A stretch of 64,000 nucleotides of DNA from Kordiimonas sp. SCSIO 12610 (GTDB lineage Bacteria > Pseudomonadota > Alphaproteobacteria > Sphingomonadales > Kordiimonadaceae): positions 2,477,001 through 2,541,000 of the forward strand of contig NZ_CP073747.1 in NCBI RefSeq assembly GCF_024398015.1, in the 5' to 3' direction. How positions within the stretch are numbered: the stretch's first letter is position 1; each line of letters begins with the position of its first letter. Under the pieces are notes generated by a model. That model did no database searches. It was not told where the DNA came from and saw only the letters and a list, made by a program, of their open reading frames with translations. Positions 50,301-61,052 of the stretch are shown here, piece after piece. A program made the position numbers and the translations under genes.

Positions 50301-50850
50301 GGCGGCTTTCAGCCTCTTTCCTACGTGTATGCAGGCCTGATATACCCGCTGCTTCCTCTAATATCGCTCGGCGGTCCTGTGGTTTGGCATTGATCAGACT
50401 GCCTATTCGCCCTTGTGAAACCAATGCCGGTGAATGAGCGCCCGTTGCAGCATCTGCAAATAAAAGCTGAACATCCTTTTGCCGAACATCCTTGCCGTTG
50501 ATGCGATAGGCAGAGCCAGATTCCCGTTCAATCCGGCGGGTTACTTCGATAAATTCTTCGTCATTGAACTCGGCCGGAGCGGTTCGATCGACATTATCGA
50601 TTACAAGGGTGACTTCTGCAAAATTACGCGGGGAAAGCTTGCTCGTACCAGCAAAGATGACATCATCCATACCCGCACCCCTAAGGGATTTCGCACGATT
50701 TTCCCCCATAACCCAGCGAAGTGCTTCAAGCAGATTAGATTTACCGCAACCATTAGGGCCCACAACACCCGTAAGGCCCGGCTCGATCAATAATTCGGTC
50801 GGGTCAACAAATGATTTAAATCCTGATAGCCTTAACCGCGAAAACCGCAT
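47386..50850 (-). CDS. smc: Chromosome segregation protein SMC
   Basis: This is a condensin-type SMC ATPase of 1154 residues. The N-terminal head has FKSFVDPTELLIEPGLTG and Walker A GPNGCGKSN (about residues 32-40). Two long coiled coils flank a hinge near residues 500-640 (EAGYERAVGAALGEDLEAS). The C-terminal head has the signature LLSGGEQALTALALIFA and Walker B ICVLDEVDAPLDDANV. It lies directly downstream of the DsbA-like gene on the same strand, a conserved alphaproteobacterial order. Confidence 0.97.
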   Translation of the reverse strand: MRFSRLRLSGFKSFVDPTELLIEPGLTGVVGPNGCGKSNLLEALRWVMGENRAKSLRGAGMDDVIFAGTSKLSPRNFAEVTLVIDNVDRTAPAEFNDEEFIEVTRRIERESGSAYRINGKDVRQKDVQLLFADAATGAHSPALVSQGRIGSLINAKPQDRRAILEEAAGISGLHTRRKEAESRLRSAESNLVRVQDVIQAMDSQIASLKRQARQAIRYREVSNDIRKVEASALFLKWKTASDDVINQERLLREASKLVADAQVAVSKATTEQTEVAASIPAIREKDAEAAAKLQRITIQKDNMEAEAARRGEMAASLEAVIEQSEADHQRENEIAEDAKASLTRLDNEQERLRADKEGQQAAEQEAREKLEASVRAAGNAESAYDQLSEQAAQARAKRSSLESDRLAVARRSEQIESEKNRVQQEISSLEETDEIAAKVSQVQQEILQHENALKDAQAALVAAEAKVGELRTEFRTKESDHSAMNGRIKSLSSEVAGLERILTEGSKSDANPIADELKVEAGYERAVGAALGEDLEASMDHASDRYWSSEQAQNTEGTKWPEGVEAIGSFVTVPDILKNRFDHIGLIPDANKVDTVITNLSPGQRLVTKGGDVWRWDGFVSKANAPSRAAMRFEQKNRLEQLQADLTELQNEQGKLATLLEEAKSKLDFMRQSENEARQNRQNIERSLGEARRNLVAAEAEAAKKAGRLNTLRDSVLRLDNDLADTVRRLEEIDTKLSAIPEQTGFEGALQEKRVEVEELREVLSNARAAFDGLRREAQARDDRLRAISTEMGAWKLRVKSAEKQVKSLVERSLDAKKQLEALNARPEDTEADRIKLLDALKLAEEERRQTSETLVSAENTLKSKDKALNDLQIALNEVRERQIRGEGSVEAAVTRRKDIASLIGERFECAPTKLLEKAGVETSDSLPDIIVLEDKLEKLKRERDRLGAVNLRADEELNEIDEQRIHLVSEREDLEEAIARLRQAINGLNREGRERLLKAFDIVNQHFSELFTSLFGGGAAHLKLTESDDPLNAGLEIFASPPGKKLQSLSLLSGGEQALTALALIFAVFITNPAPICVLDEVDAPLDDANVERFCNLLDDMMERTDTRFLIVTHNAVSMSRMKRLFGVTMAERGISTLVSVDLERAEALRDAG

Positions 50851-50936
50851 ACTTGGCTAATACTCCCCATCCCCATACCTCATAATCACTAGAGGCAAAA
50901 ATGGCCCGATCATATAACCGAGCCATTAGTTTTTAT

Positions 50937-51647
50937 CTAAAGTGCTGCGTCTACAGCTTTTTCAATTGTTTCGAAAGCATAGTTATCCAGCTTGCTACCA
51001 TTTACAATGATGGTCGGCGTCGCTGTTACGTTGAATTCTTTCACACCGTCCTGGCCAATCTTCACAAGATTTTTGTGCATTTCAGTATTAGCAAGGCACC
51101 GATCGAATTGAGTGCGGCTAATTCCAGCCTTGCGGGCGATACCAGCAAGTGCACTGATTGGATCCTGGGAACGGCCCCAGTCATTTTGCTTCGCAAAAAA
51201 TTCTTTTGTCAGCTTTTGAGCAACTTCCTGATTAGAGCAGCGCGCCACAGTAGATGCCGCCAAGTCAACCTGGTTAGTAACCAAATTACGGAAAAGGAAC
51301 TTAACTTTACCTGTATCGATATATTTTTCTTTTACCTTAGGGAAGATACTTGATGAAAAGCTTGCGCAGTGCGGGCATGTCATTGATGCGTATTCAATGA
51401 TTTCAATAGGTGCATTTGGATCACCATATACGATATCACCCCAAACGCCTTCACGAGCGCCAGCATCCTGCGCGACTTCAGCAACAGCGGCAACTGCCTC
51501 TTCAGCACCCTCAACAACAGAGTTAACAACGGCTGTCGACTCTGCAGTTTCGACTGCACTCGATGTTGATTCGGTCTCAGCTTCACTGCAAGCTGCAATC
51601 AACGTTACACCAAATATCAAACCAATAATTCGCTGCATCCTAATCAT
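50937..51647 (-). CDS. DsbA-family thioredoxin-fold lipoprotein
   Basis: This 236-residue exported protein has a lipoprotein-type signal ending LIAAC near residue 20, then a long acidic, alanine- and valine-rich linker (about 21-65). The DsbA-like domain has the active-site motif CPHC in EYASMTCPHCASF and the cis-Pro region VTATPTIIVNG. It probably forms or isomerises disulfides in the periplasm. It lies between DUF721 and smc, as in many Alphaproteobacteria. Confidence 0.92.
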   Translation of the reverse strand: MIRMQRIIGLIFGVTLIAACSEAETESTSSAVETAESTAVVNSVVEGAEEAVAAVAEVAQDAGAREGVWGDIVYGDPNAPIEIIEYASMTCPHCASFSSSIFPKVKEKYIDTGKVKFLFRNLVTNQVDLAASTVARCSNQEVAQKLTKEFFAKQNDWGRSQDPISALAGIARKAGISRTQFDRCLANTEMHKNLVKIGQDGVKEFNVTATPTIIVNGSKLDNYAFETIEKAVDAAL

Positions 51648-51822
51648 TCCTTTGTGGTCTCTGCAATCTCATCCACTAAATATAGTATATAAACAGGTAA
51701 AACTCTTTTTTGCGACTCTTTTTTCAAAGAACCGTCATATCCGCGAGGAAGCGTAAAAAGTTCACCCCAAATCCAGTCACTTCTAGCCTAATTCACAGAA
51801 TAATAAAACTCTAACTTAAGGA

Positions 51823-52344
51823 TTACTTTCCGCCTTTAATCAAAACCTGTTTACCGAGATTTTTGAGCGCCGTTTTGAGCGGCGACGCTTCATCATCTCC
51901 AACCAATGTCTCTAGCTTCTGAGTTTCCTCAGAGGTAAGTGCACGTTCTGATTGCTTGAAACGCCTCGCCTGAAGGGGCATAGGCCCTTGCTGAAGGGAA
52001 ATTTTTGCAACTGCCCCATAGCCAAAAAAAGTATTTATCATCTCGGTGATACGGGTGGTCTGATGCTGCAACAAAGGGGCATAAGCTGACTCGCACCTGA
52101 CAACAAGCGTACCGCCAACTCTTTCACCTCTAGGGAAAATCAGTTTAACCGGAAGCGAGCAACTGGATAAATCATGCCCGACAATCTGCGGCCATTTAAC
52201 AATGACCTCAGCCTGCGCAAACCCCTTGGCCCGCATCGCCCTATCTGTGAACGGTCGCGTCAGATTAGCCGCAGACAGTGTTTTAAACTTCCGTTTGCTA
52301 GAATATGGTGACCGCTTCTGTTTTTCGCTATTTTCTGACATCAC
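51823..52344 (-). CDS. DUF721 (DciA-like) protein
   Basis: This 173-residue protein has the DUF721 domain: FAQAEVIVKWPQIVGHDLSS (from about residue 43), GGTLVVRCESAYAPLLQHQ, and ITEMINTFFGYGAV. DciA-type DUF721 proteins help load the replicative helicase in bacteria lacking DnaC; the assignment here rests on the domain and gene context. It is divergent from mutY, with about 110 bases between. Confidence 0.88.
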   Translation of the reverse strand: MMSENSEKQKRSPYSSKRKFKTLSAANLTRPFTDRAMRAKGFAQAEVIVKWPQIVGHDLSSCSLPVKLIFPRGERVGGTLVVRCESAYAPLLQHQTTRITEMINTFFGYGAVAKISLQQGPMPLQARRFKQSERALTSEETQKLETLVGDDEASPLKTALKNLGKQVLIKGGK

Positions 52345-52453
52345 TTTTATGGCGCTTGTAAATTACTCCCACATAGTAAATCAGATTGTACAATATGAAC
52401 AGATCAAGATTTGCCCCTTTGACTATACACTTTTGCCGGTTTATCAGAGCACT

Positions 52454-53497
52454 ATGAATATTTATGCAGATGATTTACTCACTTGGTATGACCATAACAA
52501 ACGTACTCTTCCCTGGCGGGCCATGAGCGGCGAGCAGCCTGATCCCTACAGAGTATGGCTTTCTGAAATAATGCTGCAACAAACAACCGTTGCGACCGTC
52601 AAAAGCTATTTTGAGAAATTCACAACGATCTGGCCCACAGTTCAGGACTTAGCCGCGGCACCACAAGAAGACATATTAAAGGAATGGGCAGGTCTTGGCT
52701 ATTATGCGCGCGCCCGAAACCTGCATAAATGTGCGATCACAATAGCGCACGAACATAATGGAGTATTTCCCTCAACAGAAGCGGAATTAAAAACATTACC
52801 CGGTATCGGCGATTACACCGCAGCTGCCATTGCCGCTATCGCCTTTAATGAGGCAGCGGCCGTTGTAGACGGCAATATTGAACGCATCATAAGTCGAACA
52901 CATTATATCGAAACACCATTACCGAAAGCGAAACCAGCAATTAAAAGTGCGGTAAAGGCGAAAACGCCAACTGACCGCCCGGGCGATTTTGCGCAAGCAA
53001 TGATGGATTTAGGCGCAACTATATGCAGACCGAAAAACCCTGATTGCCTTTTGTGTCCATGGCAATTGCACTGTGATGCACTGAAGCACGGGGATATGGA
53101 ACGTTTTCCCGTGAAGCCACCTAAGGCGCCAAAGCCTGTGCGACGGGCAATTTCTTTTTGGGTTGAACATGATGGTCACGTTTTACTAGAGCGCAGGCAA
53201 GATAAGGGCTTGCTCGGTGGAATGCCTGGTTTCTTCTCTAGCCCCTGGGTTGAGAGAAATAATCACCCCACGGTAGAAGAAAGCCTTGATTTCGCGCCAT
53301 TAGATACTGAATGGGCGCTGGGAAGCGGCATAGCAACCCATACATTCACACATTTTCACCTTGAGACAAAATTGGCGAAGGCCACAGCAAAAACCAAAAT
53401 AAATATAGAAAATGGTTTCTGGCACCCCATGAATGATCTTAAATCTGTTGGACTACCCACAGTATTCAAAAAGATAGCAAAACTGAACACCCAATAA
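52454..53497 (+). CDS. mutY: A/G-specific adenine glycosylase
   Basis: This is a base-excision repair glycosylase of 347 residues that removes A mispaired with 8-oxoguanine. The N-terminus has TLPWRAM and MLQQTTVATVKSYFEKF; the helix-hairpin-helix is TLPGIGDYTAAAIAAIAF with the catalytic Asp in VVDGNIERII. The 4Fe-4S loop has C-x6-C-x2-C-x5-C (CRPKNPDCLLCPWQLHC). The C-terminal NUDIX-like domain recognises 8-oxoG. I chose the ATG at 52454; the frame continues upstream into the DUF721 gene without support. Confidence 0.96.
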   Translation: MNIYADDLLTWYDHNKRTLPWRAMSGEQPDPYRVWLSEIMLQQTTVATVKSYFEKFTTIWPTVQDLAAAPQEDILKEWAGLGYYARARNLHKCAITIAHEHNGVFPSTEAELKTLPGIGDYTAAAIAAIAFNEAAAVVDGNIERIISRTHYIETPLPKAKPAIKSAVKAKTPTDRPGDFAQAMMDLGATICRPKNPDCLLCPWQLHCDALKHGDMERFPVKPPKAPKPVRRAISFWVEHDGHVLLERRQDKGLLGGMPGFFSSPWVERNNHPTVEESLDFAPLDTEWALGSGIATHTFTHFHLETKLAKATAKTKINIENGFWHPMNDLKSVGLPTVFKKIAKLNTQ

Positions 53498-53513
53498 GCC
53501 ATACTTTACCCAT

Positions 53514-53552
53514 AAAAAATGGGGCATCCCCTCAGGCAAACGGGACGCCCCA
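53514..53552 (-). terminator. Rho-independent terminator downstream of ccrM
   Basis: On the minus strand, TGGGGCGTCCC pairs with GGGATGCCCCA (one G-U wobble) around a 10-base loop, followed by TTTTTT. It lies about 45 bases after the ccrM stop, between it and the convergent mutY. Confidence 0.9.
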
Positions 53553-53597
53553 CCAAGAGAGCACAAACGGGCATAAGTGCTCTCAAAAACCGAACAA

Positions 53598-55531
<1,934 letters not shown>

Positions 55532-55589
55532 TAAATTCAAAATCCATATTTTGTGAAATGATCACTTTATAGATACCGAAGGCCAATAC

Positions 55590-56597
55590 GTGAACCAAGC
55601 CGAAAATATCATCCCGCTTTTTCAAGAAAAACTTCGTGAAATCGATGGTTCCACTCAGTGGGATATTGAAGGGCCAGTGATTAGATCAAGAGAATGCGAT
55701 ATATATAAAGCAACCAATCCAATCTCAAAAATGGAATTGGCACTTAAGCAATACAAATCATCCGCAAATCAAAACGCGGTAAAAGAGCAATTCGACGCCC
55801 TCGTGCTATATCAAGATTCTATGACAGGCGCAGGATGCTTACACCGTGTCCCCAAGGTGTATAGCTGTACACCTAAAAGCAATATAATGGTTATGGAATG
55901 GCTTCACGGACAGGAGCTTCATAGCTATCTGTGGAAAAATTTATGGAACACAGCAGAACTAAAGCGTCTGATTGCGCTCTCAGCAAAGTGGCTTGGTACA
56001 TTTCATCAAAATAGTTCCATTACATCTCAAACCTATGAAACAAATACACTCCTTAAAACCATAGAAAAACGAGTAAATAAATATAACTCCACCGCGCAGA
56101 TTTTATCAAATAACCATTTTCAAAGTGCGTTAGCGACACTCAAACGATACGTAAAGAACACGCCTTCTATATCTACACCAATCACTACCAGTCATAATGA
56201 TTTCACGCCAACCAACATTATTCTGGATGGAAAGCAAGCCTACGGCATTGATATTTGGGCAAAAAAAAACACACCGATATATAATGATATTGCTCGGATA
56301 GCTGTTTACCTAACTGTTGCCTATCCAATTCGAATGAACACGAACATTGTAACAAAGGCATTACAGTCAGGAACTGCCTTACAGATTATGGCGGAAAGTT
56401 ATACGGCGCAAACCAATGTTCAATTGGATCAGAAAATACTGCTACTTTTTATCTACACGGAACTATTGCGGCGCTGGATTGTCATTTCAGATAGGAAGAC
56501 AAGCGGGAAACTTATTCCAACCTTAGTTAAGGTCTACCAATCACAAAGGATTAAATATCAGATCCATCAGCTTAAACGTTATTTTATCGACGCCTAA
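55590..56597 (+). CDS. Phosphotransferase (APH/kinase-like fold)
   Basis: This 335-residue protein has a protein-kinase-like fold. LALKQYKS holds the probable ATP-binding Lys, IMVMEWLHGQELHSYLW is the hinge, SHNDFTPTNIILD is the catalytic loop (D in HND, N in TN), and YGIDIWA contains the DFG-like metal Asp. These fit an aminoglycoside/choline-kinase-type or lipopolysaccharide-kinase-type enzyme; the substrate is unknown. It starts with GTG preceded by GAAGG. Its codon use and A/T content look higher than its neighbours'. Confidence 0.8.
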   Translation: MNQAENIIPLFQEKLREIDGSTQWDIEGPVIRSRECDIYKATNPISKMELALKQYKSSANQNAVKEQFDALVLYQDSMTGAGCLHRVPKVYSCTPKSNIMVMEWLHGQELHSYLWKNLWNTAELKRLIALSAKWLGTFHQNSSITSQTYETNTLLKTIEKRVNKYNSTAQILSNNHFQSALATLKRYVKNTPSISTPITTSHNDFTPTNIILDGKQAYGIDIWAKKNTPIYNDIARIAVYLTVAYPIRMNTNIVTKALQSGTALQIMAESYTAQTNVQLDQKILLLFIYTELLRRWIVISDRKTSGKLIPTLVKVYQSQRIKYQIHQLKRYFIDA

Positions 56598-57114
56598 ACT
56601 CCCGCTTACATGTAAACGATTGTCAAGACTCGTCACCCCCTATTTCCCACGTATAAATAATGTTAATTTACATACGTATTTAGGAATAGAATGACATTAA
56701 AACTGTCACCTTTATGCAACATTTATGACTTTCCACAAATCCCAACAGCTCGAAACCCATCGAGATTGTGAACAATATATAGCTCATACGAAATACCCAC
56801 ATCTATATAAACTCGCGCGGTAATTTAAACCCGATATAAACTGAATATTTATGCTTTTTCCTTCAATAAAGATGATATTCGCTCAAAACCACATTATTAC
56901 TACCTATAATTGCTTTTACAGTACACAAAGCAGATCATAAGATTATATACTCAAAAAATCTTATCATAACGATTTATCACATTTATTTTATTGTTTTCAT
57001 ATAGTTGCTACCGTCTAGCTATTTGACATCCGTATAAGAACGCCTCCTAAGGCGCGCGGAAAATTCTTTTACATAATAAAGAATACTCAACCTTGGGATA
57101 TATTAGGAAAAGAA
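56598..57114. promoter_or_regulatory. AT-rich leader of the TonB receptor gene
   Basis: No gene is seen in these 517 bases, which are notably A/T-rich. Two inverted repeats stand out: ATAAGATT/AATCTTAT at 56937-56964 (12-base loop) and ATTCTTT/AAAGAAT at 57063-57084 (8-base loop), the second only 30 bases before the receptor ATG. A TTGACA hexamer lies at 57023-57028. The region probably holds the receptor promoter and one or more regulator sites; no known motif is matched. Confidence 0.5.
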
Positions 57115-60100
57115 ATGAATAGTTTAGAATTATGGAAGTCTCGTTTCCGTTTTGGAACGGCTTCAACACTATTAGCTGTTTTGGGCGTCGTTGGATCATC
57201 CAACGTATATGCACAAGACACAAGCACCGACGACGAGGAAGTAGAAGAAGTTGTTGTAACAGGCTCGCGGATTAGACGTTCCTCTGAAAACGCAAGTGTT
57301 CCCCTTAAAATCACAGGTGCTGTGGAAATTGAAAATCGTGGTTTTACCAACGTAATTCAGGCCCTGAATGACGACCCAGCATTTTTTGGAAACAACAGTG
57401 CAGTTGACAACCCGAATGCAGGCAACCAAAACGGCGACGCCTTTGCATTCCCCAACGTGCTAGGGCTTGGTACACAGCGAACATTGTCTCTTTTCAATGG
57501 ACGCCGCTTTGTAGCGACAAACCAAAACACAGTTTTTGTTCCTGGAAACTTCACTGGCGCGCAGGTTGACCTTTCTATCATTAACCCAGCATTGCTAGAG
57601 CGTACTGAAACAACAATCGGCTCAGGTGGTGCTGTATATGGTGCTGACGCCGTTGCAGGCGTTGTTAACCTTATCACAAAAGACGACTTTGAAGGTTTAG
57701 ATGTTACAACACAGTTTGGCATTTCTGATCGCGGCGACGGTGAAACATACCGAGCTTCAGTTGCATATGGCCAAAACTTCGACGATGACCGCGGTAACTT
57801 TGCTGTATCACTTGAATATAGCGACACAGCTCGCCTGGATGGATCGGACCGTTCTTTCACGAGCATTAACCGCGCAGAGATTACAAACCCGCTGAACGGA
57901 CGCACACGCAACCTTGACCCATTCAGCACACAAGCGGCAATTTCCACATTACTTGGCGGCGGTACACTAGCGCCTGCCTTTAACCCAGCAGGTGCAGATG
58001 GCATCCAAAGCACCCGTAGTGTTATCGGAATTGTAAATCCAACGATTTCCTTTGGCGGCGTCCTCGCAGGCGGTACTGGCGGATTTAGTGGTATTCAGCC
58101 TATTTTAAATCTAGGCCCTGTTCCTGGCGCTCTTGCAGGCGCTGGTGCTGACCCCGCTGGTTTCGCGTTCTTCGCACCATCATCATTACCCGCAGGTGTT
58201 GACCCTGCTGCCGTTATCGCATCACTTTCTCCTGGCGCAGCAATCGATGGCCTCAATGCAGGTCAATTGAACTCTCTAGCTCTTGGCTTATTGCAACGAA
58301 ATCGTCCAACAGTTGGTGAATTCTTTAATTCCAATCCCGGGTTAAACCCGAATCTTTTCCTGGGCACATTCGCTGACTCCGATGCATTTCCAACGATTGC
58401 AAACACTGATCCAGCGACGAGTGCAATCTTCCCGCGTATCGCGGTTCCGCTTCAATTTGCAAGCAACGGTAACCTCGTACCACTTAATATCGGGCAACGG
58501 ATCCCAGGCGTTACAGACATTAACAGCGTTATCGGCGGTGACGGCCTCGCATTCAATGGCACAACAACACCACTCGTTGCAGGCCAAGAGCGCTACAACA
58601 TTTTCACGACAGGTCATTACGACTTAACTGACAATGTTACAGTGTTTGCCGATTTCCTATATTCTCGCACTGAATTTGATCTTGTTGCACAACCTGCTTC
58701 AAACACCCAGTTTAACGGAACGTCGGGACAAGGTGGTATCCGTATCTTCATTGACGAAAACCCATTTGTTAACCAACAAGCACTTGATACACTCAATGAC
58801 CTGGAAGCTCAGGGGTTCAACATTGCGACACAGGATGGCTCACGCTTCATTACGGTTAGCCGTAATACCGCAGACTTCTTCGAAGATAGAGTAAATATCA
58901 ACAGTACTGAAACTGATACGTTCAGAGGTACGATTGGTTTCAAAGGTGATTTCGATGCTTTTGACCGTAATTTCTTCTGGGAAACTTCATTCGTCTATGG
59001 CCGTTCGGAAACAACAAACACAACCGACCAAAGGCGTGATATTGAGCTGTTCCTAGCTCTTGATGTCGTTACTGACGAAAATGGAAATACCGTTTGTCGC
59101 CAGCAAACATTAGACGCGCCAGAATCAATTGCGGTCCGCAACCCTGGTCTCGGTGGCATCGCAAATAATCTTGGCCTAACACCAACACAAGCCCAGATTG
59201 ATGCATGTATTCCATTAAATATCTTAGGCGACGGTGCACCATCACAGGCGGCTCTTGATCTGATAACATTCAGAGCAACATCGGAAAACGTTACCGAGCA
59301 ATATTTTTACTCTGCTCAATTTGGCGGCGATATTGTTGAACTTCCAGGCGGTACAGCAGGTTTTAATACTCAGTTTGAGTATCGCCGTGAAAGCAACCAG
59401 CTGACACCTAGTTTTGAAGTTGAGAATGGCTTGGGCAATAACGCTAATACACCTCCAGCACAAGGAACGACTGAATTTGTCGAGTGGGGTATTGAAGCAA
59501 GTATTCCGGTATTTGGCGGTGACTTCACCCTACCGGGCATTAAGAGCCTAGAGTTTGATGGTGCATATCGTATTGTGAACCGTACACAGTCATCAGAAAC
59601 AGAACTGTTCCAGGATATTATTGATGACGTCAGCGGCGTAACAGATAGCATCTTCCAAGTTGTAGGTCGTTGGAGACCAATCGATGATCTTTTGGTGACT
59701 GCTAACTATAGTGAATCTGTTCGTTCACCATCACAAACAGAGCTATTTGGTTCGCTACAATTTGCTTTTGCAAATGGTAACGGTGCATTCCCATGTACAT
59801 CGACAACCATTAACCAAGGCCCGAATCCAAGTGTAAGAGCACAGAACTGTGCAGCGCTCTTTGGGGCATTGGGGTTACCAGCTAACTTTGGCGATACATT
59901 CCAAAACATCAACGTTGGTGAAACAGCGGGTGTTGTCGGAAACCCATTCCTGTCAAACGAGCAATCAGATAGTTATTCTGTTGGTATTGCTTATACTCCA
60001 AGCTGGTTGCCTGGTTCATATTTCCAAGCTAACTATGTAGCTATCGACATCGAAAACCAAGTTGGTCTGAACGGTCCGGCAACATCGCTTCCAGCATGTT

Positions 60101-60831
60101 TCGACTCTTCTGATTTCCCGAATGTGGATGTAAACGGTACAAATGTTTGTAACCAATTTATCTTCGGCGCAGATGATGGCACTGGAACATTTATTGTACC
60201 GAGCGACGGGATCAGTCAGATTACTGGTGAACCCGTTCTTGTAGGCCCTGCGGCTGGACAGCCATTGAACGCACAAGGCCCAGCACAGGTTGCGTTTAGC
60301 TTCTTCTCGAACTTGAACCTGGCCTCTACAGAACTTCGCCAGTTGAATTTCCGCGCAGGCTATACGTTCTCACTTGAAGACGCTATCGGCTACGATTGGG
60401 GTCAAATATCGATCCGTGGTGACCTGAACTATATTGATCGCTTTGACAGTTTCCCAACCGGATCCGTTGAAAGTCTGAACCCACAAGCTGGTGATGTTAA
60501 TCCTAACTGGCGTGGCCGTTTTGACTTCGACTACTCGATTGGCAAGTTTGGTGCTCTCGTTCAGTTGTTCCATACAAGTGGTACAGTGGGTAACATCTTA
60601 ACACCACAAGATGCTTTCCCAGAGCAACAAAATGATTTTGTATTGCCAGCATTTAACAGATTTAACCTGAACCTACGTTATCAGCTGACTGAAAACGTAA
60701 CGATCCGGGGAATTGTTAATAATGTGTTCGACAACAATGGTACATTTGGTCGCGTTGAAAATAATGAGTTTTTCATTCAACGTGATCCAATTGGTAGAAC
60801 ATATAACGTGACTGTATCTGCAAGATTCTAA
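57115..60831 (+). CDS. Large TonB-dependent outer membrane receptor
   Basis: This 1238-residue receptor has a signal peptide ending near YAQ (residues 31-34), then an acidic stretch with the TonB-box-like EEVVVTGSRIRR, a plug domain (SLFNGRRFVA, GGAVYGADAVAGVVNLIT) and a long beta-barrel ending in the aromatic VTVSARF. It is much longer than the usual 700-900 residues because of very long, Gly-, Asn- and Phe-rich loops (about residues 260-480). The N-terminal form fits receptors for complex organic substrates; the ligand is unknown. A LuxR-type gene follows. Confidence 0.93.
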   Translation: MNSLELWKSRFRFGTASTLLAVLGVVGSSNVYAQDTSTDDEEVEEVVVTGSRIRRSSENASVPLKITGAVEIENRGFTNVIQALNDDPAFFGNNSAVDNPNAGNQNGDAFAFPNVLGLGTQRTLSLFNGRRFVATNQNTVFVPGNFTGAQVDLSIINPALLERTETTIGSGGAVYGADAVAGVVNLITKDDFEGLDVTTQFGISDRGDGETYRASVAYGQNFDDDRGNFAVSLEYSDTARLDGSDRSFTSINRAEITNPLNGRTRNLDPFSTQAAISTLLGGGTLAPAFNPAGADGIQSTRSVIGIVNPTISFGGVLAGGTGGFSGIQPILNLGPVPGALAGAGADPAGFAFFAPSSLPAGVDPAAVIASLSPGAAIDGLNAGQLNSLALGLLQRNRPTVGEFFNSNPGLNPNLFLGTFADSDAFPTIANTDPATSAIFPRIAVPLQFASNGNLVPLNIGQRIPGVTDINSVIGGDGLAFNGTTTPLVAGQERYNIFTTGHYDLTDNVTVFADFLYSRTEFDLVAQPASNTQFNGTSGQGGIRIFIDENPFVNQQALDTLNDLEAQGFNIATQDGSRFITVSRNTADFFEDRVNINSTETDTFRGTIGFKGDFDAFDRNFFWETSFVYGRSETTNTTDQRRDIELFLALDVVTDENGNTVCRQQTLDAPESIAVRNPGLGGIANNLGLTPTQAQIDACIPLNILGDGAPSQAALDLITFRATSENVTEQYFYSAQFGGDIVELPGGTAGFNTQFEYRRESNQLTPSFEVENGLGNNANTPPAQGTTEFVEWGIEASIPVFGGDFTLPGIKSLEFDGAYRIVNRTQSSETELFQDIIDDVSGVTDSIFQVVGRWRPIDDLLVTANYSESVRSPSQTELFGSLQFAFANGNGAFPCTSTTINQGPNPSVRAQNCAALFGALGLPANFGDTFQNINVGETAGVVGNPFLSNEQSDSYSVGIAYTPSWLPGSYFQANYVAIDIENQVGLNGPATSLPACFDSSDFPNVDVNGTNVCNQFIFGADDGTGTFIVPSDGISQITGEPVLVGPAAGQPLNAQGPAQVAFSFFSNLNLASTELRQLNFRAGYTFSLEDAIGYDWGQISIRGDLNYIDRFDSFPTGSVESLNPQAGDVNPNWRGRFDFDYSIGKFGALVQLFHTSGTVGNILTPQDAFPEQQNDFVLPAFNRFNLNLRYQLTENVTIRGIVNNVFDNNGTFGRVENNEFFIQRDPIGRTYNVTVSARF

Positions 60832-60871
60832 ATAAGAATCAATAAGTTAGATATAAGTGACAACCATTCAA

Positions 60872-60899
60872 AAAGGTTAGGGATACGTCCCTAGCCTTT
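60872..60899 (+). terminator. Terminator after the TonB receptor
   Basis: AAAGGTTAGGGA pairs with TCCCTAGCCTTT (one mismatch) around a TACG loop, about 40 bases after the receptor stop. The T-run is short. Confidence 0.75.
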
Positions 60900-61052
60900 A
60901 CATATCAATAACTATTAAGTGATTTATACACTTATAAATTCACACATATAATGAAAACAAATCAGTAAGAACGAACGACAGAGCATCCGATCAACACATA
61001 TTTTTCGCGGTCATCCTGCCCCCAAATTTGTGTATGATCAAAAGAGGTAACG

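Noticed and set aside
52202-52453. N-terminal extension of mutY
   Set aside because: It would overlap the divergent DUF721 gene and does not resemble MutY; the ATG at 54 residues before the catalytic helix region (52454) gives a normal length.
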